From NCBI GenBank assembly GCA_002423265.1, contig DIVE01000013.1:1-11847 (forward strand): a DNA stretch of 11,847 nucleotides, read 5' to 3'. Below, piece after piece: positions 7,343 to 11,847 of the stretch. The notes beneath the pieces are model-generated. The model had not been told where the DNA came from. It did not search any database and saw only the letters and a list, made by a program, of their open reading frames with translations. Positions within the stretch are counted from its first letter, which is position 1, and each line of letters begins with the position of its first letter. The DNA comes from Methylophilaceae bacterium UBA6140. GTDB taxonomy: Bacteria > Pseudomonadota > Gammaproteobacteria > Burkholderiales > Methylophilaceae. A program made the position numbers and the translations under genes.

Positions 7343-8277
7343 GAAATCTGCTTTTCCAGTGCATCCATGAAAATCTCCGCCGGCTTGCAATCGGTTTGCG
7401 CCGCAATTTCGACCATGCCGGTCGGGCTGGTGACGTTGATCTCGGTCAGGTAGTCGCCGATGACGTCGAGTCCGACCAGAAACAGGCCTTTTTCCTTCAG
7501 CACCTTGCCTACGGTTTTAGCGATTTCGCGGTCGCGCGCGCTCAACGGTTGCGCCACGCCCTTGCCACCGGCGGCAAGGTTGCCGCGCGTTTCTCCGGCC
7601 ATCGGGATGCGAGCCAGTGCCCAGGGCAGCGGCTCGCCGTCGATGACGATGATGCGTTTGTCGCCGTCGACGATCTGCGGCAGGTAGCGCTGTGCCATGA
7701 TGGTGCGGCTGCCGAACTGCGTCATGGTTTCCAGAATGACGCCGATATTGGGGTCTTTGCCGGTCAGGCGGAATACGCTGTTGCCGCCCATGCCGTCCAG
7801 CGGCTTGACGACGATGTCGCCATGTTCGGCGAGAAACTGGCGGATCAGGCTTTGATTGCGGGTGACCAGGAATTCCGGCGCGAATTGCGGAAAATGGGTG
7901 ACGGCCAGTTTTTCGTTCCAGTCGCGTACCGAGCCGGGGTTGTTGAGTATGCGGGCGCCCTGGTTACGGGCAAATTCCAGCAGATAGGTGCTGTAGAGGA
8001 ATTCGTTATCGAACGGCGGGTCTTTTCGCATCAGCACCGCATCGAAATCCTCGGGCGCGTTCTCCTGCGGCGTATCGATTTCGTACCAGTCGCGTCCTTC
8101 GATGAATTTGAACGGGCGCGTGATCAGCCGCGCGCGGTCATGCCGTAGAAAAAGACCTCCCTGTTCGGCGACGAACAGACTGTGGCCGCGCGTCTGCGCG
8201 ACCCGCATGATGGCAAGGCTGGTGTCCTTGTAAGTGACGAGGCTGGCGAGCGGGTCGAGGATGAAGGCGAGGCGCAT
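7306..8277 (-). CDS. gshB: Glutathione synthase
   Basis: A 323-residue cytoplasmic ATP-grasp ligase that joins gamma-glutamylcysteine and glycine to make glutathione. The N-terminal domain has MRLAFILDPLASLVTYKDTS and AVLMRKDPPFDNEF. The ATP-grasp part has DIVVKPLDGMGGNSVFRL (about 154-171), DGDKRIIVIDGEPLPWALAR, the flexible-loop region GETRGNLAAGGKG, GLFLVGLDVIGDYLTEINVT and SPTGMVEI. Length matches the E. coli enzyme (316) plus a short tail. The last residues (about 313-323, ATERTETTEKT) are not family sequence: they are translated from one arm of a CTCTGTG-type inverted repeat. The start lies 2 nt after the gshA stop, so gshA and gshB are surely co-translated. Confidence 0.96.
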   Translation of the reverse strand: MRLAFILDPLASLVTYKDTSLAIMRVAQTRGHSLFVAEQGGLFLRHDRARLITRPFKFIEGRDWYEIDTPQENAPEDFDAVLMRKDPPFDNEFLYSTYLLEFARNQGARILNNPGSVRDWNEKLAVTHFPQFAPEFLVTRNQSLIRQFLAEHGDIVVKPLDGMGGNSVFRLTGKDPNIGVILETMTQFGSRTIMAQRYLPQIVDGDKRIIVIDGEPLPWALARIPMAGETRGNLAAGGKGVAQPLSARDREIAKTVGKVLKEKGLFLVGLDVIGDYLTEINVTSPTGMVEIAAQTDCKPAEIFMDALEKQISATERTETTEKT

Positions 8278-8279
8278 GG

Positions 8280-9557
8280 TCAGTTCAGCGGATCGGTTTC
8301 TTCGAGCTCGATGGCGGCGGCCAGCAGCGCCAGCCGGGCGACTACGCCATAAGCATAGAAACGGTTGGGCACGGCATCGGGCGCGCTGCTGACATCGGGC
8401 AGCGAGCAGGAGGCCTCGAATGCCAGCGGCACGAAATGCATGCCGGGGGCGTTGAGATTCTCGTCGATGGCGCGGCCGGTATGCACGCGATAAAAGCCGC
8501 CGACGACGAAGTGATCCATCATGTAGACCACCGGTTCGGCAACCGCATCATTGATGCTCTCGAAGGTGTAGACGCCTTCCTGCAATATCACTTCCGAGAC
8601 CTGCAGACCTTCCTTCACCACCGACATCTTGTTGCGCTGCTTGCGGTTAAGGTCGCGCATGTCGTCCGGGCTTTTTACGGTCATGATGCCCATGCCGTAA
8701 GTGCCGGCGTCCGCCTTGACGATGACGAAAGGTTCCTGATCGACACCGTATTGCCGGTATTTCTCACCGATCTTGGCGAGCAGGGTTTCCACCTTGCCGG
8801 CCAGGCAGTCCTCGCCTGTGCGGGCCTGAAAGTCGATGCCGCTGCAGGTTTCGTAATAGGGGTTGAGCAGCCACTCGTCGATTTCGAGCAGATCGGCGAA
8901 TTCGCTTGCAACCCGGTTGTAGGCGGCGAAATGGTTGGATTTGCGGCGCGTGGCCCAGCCTGCGTGCAAGGGTGGAATCAGGTTCTGTTCGATGTTCTGC
9001 AGAATTTCCGGCACGCCGCCGGAGAGGTCGTTGTTGAGCAGCACGGCGCAACTGTCGAAACCTTCCAGCACCAGCCGGTTGCCTTTGCGTTTGACCGGTT
9101 CCAGCAACAGGTGGTGTCCATCCTGCGTATCGAGCGTCGTCGGCTCGGTGATTTCCGGATTCAGGCTGCCGATGCGCACGTCCAGACCGGCCTGTTTGAG
9201 GATTGTGTGCAGTGCCGCCACATTGCGCAGGTAATAGATGTTGCGCGTATGGTTCTCCGGGATCAGCAGCAGGCGATGCGCTTCCGGGCAGACTTTTTCT
9301 ACCGCGGTCATCGCCGCCTGCACGCAAAGCGGCTGAAAGTCGGAGTTGAGGTTGTTGAAGCCGCCGGGAAACAGGTTGGTATCCACCGGCGCCAGTTTGA
9401 AGCCGGCATTGCGCAGATCGACCGAAGCATAGAAGGGCGAGGCATGCTCCAGCCATTGTCCGCGAAACCAGTGTTCGATCTTGGGCATGGCTGTCAGCAT
9501 GCGTTTTTCGAGATCAAGCAGCGGGCCGTTGAGGGCGGTAGTCAGATGAGGAACCAT
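8280..9557 (-). CDS. gshA: Glutamate--cysteine ligase (ferrooxidans type)
   Basis: A 425-residue enzyme for the first step of glutathione synthesis (glutamate + cysteine + ATP). I recognise the glutamate-cysteine ligase family first named from Acidithiobacillus ferrooxidans, distinct from the E. coli GshA type, by HASPFYASVDLRNAGFKLAP, DTNLFPGGFNNL (about residues 59-70), LLLIPENHTRN, VIVKADAGTYGMGIMTVKSP (about 284-303) and the C-terminal FYRVHTGRAIDENLNAPGM. The VKADAGTYGMG segment looks like an ATP-binding loop. It is the first gene of the gshA-gshB-apbE run. ATG at 9557 is used; the leader has only a weak ribosome binding site. A TAAAAT box on the minus strand (9587-9592) could be a -10 element, but no matching -35 was found. 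The upstream neighbour is the small-RNA unit ending at 9621. Confidence 0.9.
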   Translation of the reverse strand: MVPHLTTALNGPLLDLEKRMLTAMPKIEHWFRGQWLEHASPFYASVDLRNAGFKLAPVDTNLFPGGFNNLNSDFQPLCVQAAMTAVEKVCPEAHRLLLIPENHTRNIYYLRNVAALHTILKQAGLDVRIGSLNPEITEPTTLDTQDGHHLLLEPVKRKGNRLVLEGFDSCAVLLNNDLSGGVPEILQNIEQNLIPPLHAGWATRRKSNHFAAYNRVASEFADLLEIDEWLLNPYYETCSGIDFQARTGEDCLAGKVETLLAKIGEKYRQYGVDQEPFVIVKADAGTYGMGIMTVKSPDDMRDLNRKQRNKMSVVKEGLQVSEVILQEGVYTFESINDAVAEPVVYMMDHFVVGGFYRVHTGRAIDENLNAPGMHFVPLAFEASCSLPDVSSAPDAVPNRFYAYGVVARLALLAAAIELEETDPLN

Positions 9558-9620
9558 GTGAGATCACTTGAAAAAGGTGTCGTGAGATTTTAGCGCATAT
9601 TGTCCACACGGGGCGGCGCT

Positions 9621-9644
9621 AAAAAAACGGGCGCCAGGCGCCCG
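9621..9644 (-). terminator. Intrinsic terminator of the candidate small RNA
   Basis: On the minus strand CGGGCGC-CTG-GCGCCCG forms a 7-bp all-GC stem with a 3-nt loop, followed directly by TTTTTTT (9627-9621). It points toward gshA but lies 64 bp upstream of that gene's start, so it ends a separate transcript and insulates gshA from upstream transcription. Confidence 0.85.
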
Positions 9645-9720
9645 AAAGAGGAGGAGGTAAACATGGAAATCAAGCATGCGGTATCCGGAGGTCTTGCAAC
9701 CTGTAGAGCACGATGCTTGC
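9621..9720 (-). ncRNA. Candidate sigma-54-dependent small RNA, about 100 nt
   Basis: This is an unannotated transcript unit defined by a near-consensus sigma-54 promoter (C of the -12 element at 9731, hence a start near 9719) and an intrinsic terminator ending in T7 at 9621. Within it, CAAGCAT at the 5' end (9719-9713) can pair with ATGCTTG (9677-9671), closing a structured domain that also holds a small AGGT/ACCT hairpin and a CGG/CCG stem. After it comes an unpaired stretch ATTTCCATGTTTACCTCCTC with a CU-rich core complementary to Shine-Dalgarno sequences, then the terminator hairpin. This is the usual layout of a base-pairing small RNA. No credible small ORF lies on this strand: the only Met-started frame runs through the terminator without a ribosome binding site. 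Its location between amt and gshA and its sigma-54 promoter suggest nitrogen control. Existence is well supported; function and targets are unknown. Confidence 0.65.
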
Positions 9721-9730
9721 CAGTAATTTA

Positions 9731-9745
9731 GCAATACTTGTGCCA
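9731..9745 (-). promoter_or_regulatory. Sigma-54 (RpoN) promoter, -24/-12 type
   Basis: The minus strand reads TTGGCACAAGTATTGCT. Against the consensus TGGCACG-N4-TTGCW it has TGGCAC, one mismatch (A for G), N4 = AGTA, TTGC and T, with exact GG-to-GC spacing. The predicted transcription start is about 9718-9720. The only thing downstream before a terminator is the candidate small RNA. Sigma-54 promoters need an AAA+ activator bound upstream. Confidence 0.8.
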
Positions 9746-9769
9746 ACCGGTTTATTACGCAAAACCGGT
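9746..9769. promoter_or_regulatory. ACCGGTTT/AAACCGGT palindrome just upstream of the -24 element
   Basis: ACCGGTTT (9746-9753) and AAACCGGT (9762-9769) are perfect inverted repeats with an 8-nt spacer, and each arm contains the self-complementary ACCGGT. It abuts the -24 box of the sigma-54 promoter. There is no T-tract, so it is not a terminator. It could be an operator for a dimeric regulator that blocks or assists the promoter. Confidence 0.4.
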
Positions 9770-9796
9770 GTTTATGCGGGGTAGTGGTACGTGATG

Positions 9797-9822
9797 TGCA
9801 CCATGAGTGAAATCGCTGCACC
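9797..9822 (-). promoter_or_regulatory. Candidate activator-binding repeats (TGCACC x2) upstream of the sigma-54 promoter
   Basis: TGCACC occurs at 9797-9802 and again at 9817-9822, exactly 20 bp apart (about two helical turns), at roughly -78 to -103 relative to the predicted small-RNA start. TGCACC resembles one half of the enterobacterial NtrC site (TGCACCA..TGGTGCA), but the second, inverted half is poor in both copies. The position fits an enhancer for a sigma-54 activator. NtrC binding is an inference. Confidence 0.35.
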
Positions 9823-9850
9823 GCAAACAGGCGGCGCGCTTGCGGGCAAT

Positions 9851-9878
9851 AAAAAAAGCGGGCACGCATGCCCGCTTT
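9851..9878 (-). terminator. Intrinsic terminator of the glnK-amt operon
   Basis: On the minus strand AAAGCGGGCA-TGCG-TGCCCGCTTT makes a 10-bp stem with a 4-nt loop and is followed by further T residues (seven T in a row at 9857-9851, three of them within the stem). It begins 20 bp after the amt stop codon and clearly separates amt from the small-RNA promoter region. Confidence 0.92.
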
Positions 9879-9898
9879 CCTATCCGCATGTTGCCGGA

Positions 9899-11296
9899 TT
9901 AACTGTGATACGCACGTTCGCCGTGGGATGTCGTATCCAGACCTTCGCGCTCGGATTCCTCGGAGACGCGCAGACCGATCAACAGATCGACGATCTTGTA
10001 GAGGATGTAGCTGACGACGGTACACCAGACGATGGTGACGACCACTGCATAAACCTGGGTGTAGAGTTGCGAGCCCATGGTCACGCCTTCAGCGAAACCG
10101 ACACCGCCGAGCGAAGGCGCAGCCAGAACTGCCACGCCGATCGCGCCGATGATACCGGCCACACCGTGGATACCGAAGACATCGAGCGAGTCATCGTAAC
10201 CCAGCTTGCTCTTCAGTGCGGTGACTGCCCAGAAGCTGATGATGCTGGCGACGAAGCCGAGGACGATCGCGCCCATCGGGCCGATGAAGGCGCAGGCAGG
10301 GGTGATGGCGACCAGACCGGCAATCGCACCGGAGGCACCGCCCAGCATGGAAGGCTTGCCCTTCATGATCCACTCGATGAAGATCCAACCCAGTACTGCT
10401 GCAGCTGTGGCCACTTGTGTGTTGACCATTACCAGACCGGCAGTGCCGTTGGCAGCCAGCGCGCTACCGACGTTGAAGCCGAACCAGCCGGCCCACAGCA
10501 GGGAGGCGCCGATCATGGTCATCACCATGCTGTGCGGCGGCATGGCTTCCTTACCGTAACCGATACGCTTGCCGATAACGAGTGCGCCGACCAGTGCGGC
10601 AATACCGGCGTTGATGTGAACCACGGTACCACCGGCGAAGTCCATTGCGCCGTCAGCTGCAAGGATGCCACCGCCCCAGACCATGTGCGCGACCGGGATG
10701 TAGACGAAGGTGACCCAGAGTGCAACGAACACCAGCAAAGCGGAGAACTTGATGCGCTCGGCAAAGGCACCGACGATCAGAGCCGGCGTAATCGCAGCAA
10801 AGGTCAGCTGGAAGGTGATGAAGATGAACTCGGGGATGGTGCCGCTCAGGCTGTCACCGGTAACGCCGGCCAGGAAGGCCTTGCTCAAGCCGCCGATGTA
10901 ACCGTTGAGGCCGCCGCCGTCGGTGAAGGCCAGACTGTAGCCATAGATGACCCACAGCACGGAGATCAGCGAGAAGGTGACAAACACCTGCATTAGCACC
11001 GACAGCATGTTCTTGGCGCGCACGAGGCCGCCGTAGAACAATGCGAGGCCGGGAATCGCCATCAGCACGACCAGAACAGTCGCCACGATCATCCAGGCGG
11101 TATCGCCGGAATCAAGTGTGGCTTCTTCTTCAACTGCCGCTTCTTCAGTCGCCGCCGCATCTGCAGCAGGGGCTTCTTCAACGACCATCTCAACCGCAGG
11201 CGCCAGCTCTTCAGCCGGCATGGCTTCTTCTGCGACACCAATGCCGCTGAAGCCCAGCATGCTCATCAGAGCAATCATGGATAGTATCTTTTTCAT
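9899..11296 (-). CDS. amt: Ammonium transporter Amt
   Basis: A 465-residue inner-membrane ammonium channel. A signal peptide (MKKILSMIALMSMLGFSGIG, cleaved at about residue 22) is followed by an acidic, Ala/Glu-rich stretch (about 23-64), then the Amt core with 11 membrane helices starting at GDTAWM. Family signatures include GLALFYGGLVRAKN (83-96), FAERIKFSALL, DFAGGTVVHINAGIAALVGA (Asp219 and pore His227) and DVFGIHGVAGIIGAIG (second pore His377). The cytoplasmic tail GLRVSEESEREGLD is the conserved region contacted by PII in known Amt-GlnK complexes. The start at 11296 is chosen for the signal peptide and the upstream GGGGA ribosome binding site; the longer open frame to 11539 overlaps glnK. 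It lies 10 nt after the glnK stop and ends at a strong terminator. Expression is probably raised under nitrogen limitation together with glnK. Confidence 0.95.
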   Translation of the reverse strand: MKKILSMIALMSMLGFSGIGVAEEAMPAEELAPAVEMVVEEAPAADAAATEEAAVEEEATLDSGDTAWMIVATVLVVLMAIPGLALFYGGLVRAKNMLSVLMQVFVTFSLISVLWVIYGYSLAFTDGGGLNGYIGGLSKAFLAGVTGDSLSGTIPEFIFITFQLTFAAITPALIVGAFAERIKFSALLVFVALWVTFVYIPVAHMVWGGGILAADGAMDFAGGTVVHINAGIAALVGALVIGKRIGYGKEAMPPHSMVMTMIGASLLWAGWFGFNVGSALAANGTAGLVMVNTQVATAAAVLGWIFIEWIMKGKPSMLGGASGAIAGLVAITPACAFIGPMGAIVLGFVASIISFWAVTALKSKLGYDDSLDVFGIHGVAGIIGAIGVAVLAAPSLGGVGFAEGVTMGSQLYTQVYAVVVTIVWCTVVSYILYKIVDLLIGLRVSEESEREGLDTTSHGERAYHS

Positions 11297-11306
11297 GTCA
11301 TTCCCC

Positions 11307-11720
<414 letters not shown>

Positions 11721-11847
11721 TTAAAAGGTCTTTTGTACAAAGAACGTGAACTGATCCTTGGCGATGTTCTGGCCGGATGCGTCGGTGAACGAGGCATTCG
11801 ATTTCACATCAGCCGAGGTGTAGTAACCGCCGACATTGACGCCGTTA
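11721..11847 (-). CDS. TorF-like putative porin, C-terminal fragment (continues beyond window)
   Basis: Only the last 41 residues are inside the window: NGVNVGGYYTSADVKSN followed by FTDASGQNIAKDQF and the terminal FFVQKTF. Alternating polar/apolar strands and a C-terminal Phe are typical of an outer-membrane beta-barrel recognised by the BAM complex. In betaproteobacteria a TorF-family (conserved hypothetical 02001) putative porin is commonly found directly before glnK-amt, and the DASGQNIAKD..QKTF ending fits that family. Its substrate is unknown; a link to nitrogen-compound uptake is inferred only from the neighbours. The stop codon is 75 bp before glnK. Confidence 0.65.
   Translation of the reverse strand, partial: NGVNVGGYYTSADVKSNASFTDASGQNIAKDQFTFFVQKTF

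Noticed and set aside
9587..9592. TAAAAT (minus strand) as the -10 box of a gshA promoter
   Set aside because: No acceptable -35 at 16-18 bp; a lone TAAAAT is too common. A promoter must lie near here because the small-RNA terminator is upstream, but I cannot define it.
8436..9593. A 385-codon plus-strand open frame antisense to gshA
   Set aside because: It mirrors the codons of gshA, shows no recognisable domain and has no promoter or ribosome binding site.
9564..10025. A 153-codon minus-strand frame running from amt through the intergenic region, including a 37-codon Met-started tail
   Set aside because: It crosses two intrinsic terminators and lacks a ribosome binding site; its last part runs through the small-RNA terminator stem, so it is not a plausible protein.
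9791..10996. A 401-codon plus-strand open frame antisense to amt
   Set aside because: Its translation is low-complexity Asp/Gly/His/Arg-rich and lies opposite a clear, conserved amt gene; it is a codon-bias shadow.

Overview
The window looks like a betaproteobacterial chromosome, most likely Nitrosomonadales (a Gallionellaceae- or Sulfuricella-like lineage). This rests on the ferrooxidans-type glutamate-cysteine ligase, the pilW-pilX-pilY1 minor-pilin order and the TorF-type porin / glnK / amt block. The affiliation is an inference from gene content; no rRNA or other marker is present. GC content is moderate-high and even, and I see no transposase, tRNA, rRNA or CRISPR array.

Layout. (1) Plus strand, 1-5283: the 3' part of a type IV pilus minor-pilin operon, with the end of pilW, then pilX, pilY1 and a GspH/FimT pseudopilin, all overlapping or closely spaced. 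Together they would form the tip/priming complex of the pilus, with PilY1 as the large tip adhesin. (2) Minus strand, 9557 down to 5318: a tight five-gene run gshA-gshB-apbE-NusG domain II protein-Gx transporter family protein. The first two make glutathione. The last three form a flavinylation-type module (FMN transferase lipoprotein, small membrane-anchored NusG-II protein, integral membrane protein). It converges with the pilus operon at about 5300. (3) Minus strand, 11847 down to 9899: the end of a TorF-like outer-membrane protein gene, then glnK (PII) and amt (ammonium channel), ending at a clear intrinsic terminator.

The only long gene-free stretch is 9558-9898, between amt and gshA, and it is the most interesting part of the window. 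On the minus strand it holds the amt terminator, two TGCACC direct repeats 20 bp apart, an ACCGGTTT/AAACCGGT palindrome, a near-consensus sigma-54 promoter (TGGCAC-N5-TTGC), and about 100 nt further on a second strong intrinsic terminator. Promoter plus terminator define a compact, unannotated, probably nitrogen-responsive small RNA of about 100 nt, with a structured 5' half and an unpaired CU-rich anti-Shine-Dalgarno segment.

A second unusual element is a perfect 23-bp inverted repeat built from CTCTGTGNN units at the gshB/apbE junction. One arm is translated as the GshB C-terminal tail, and the other as the hydrophobic core of the ApbE lipoprotein signal peptide.
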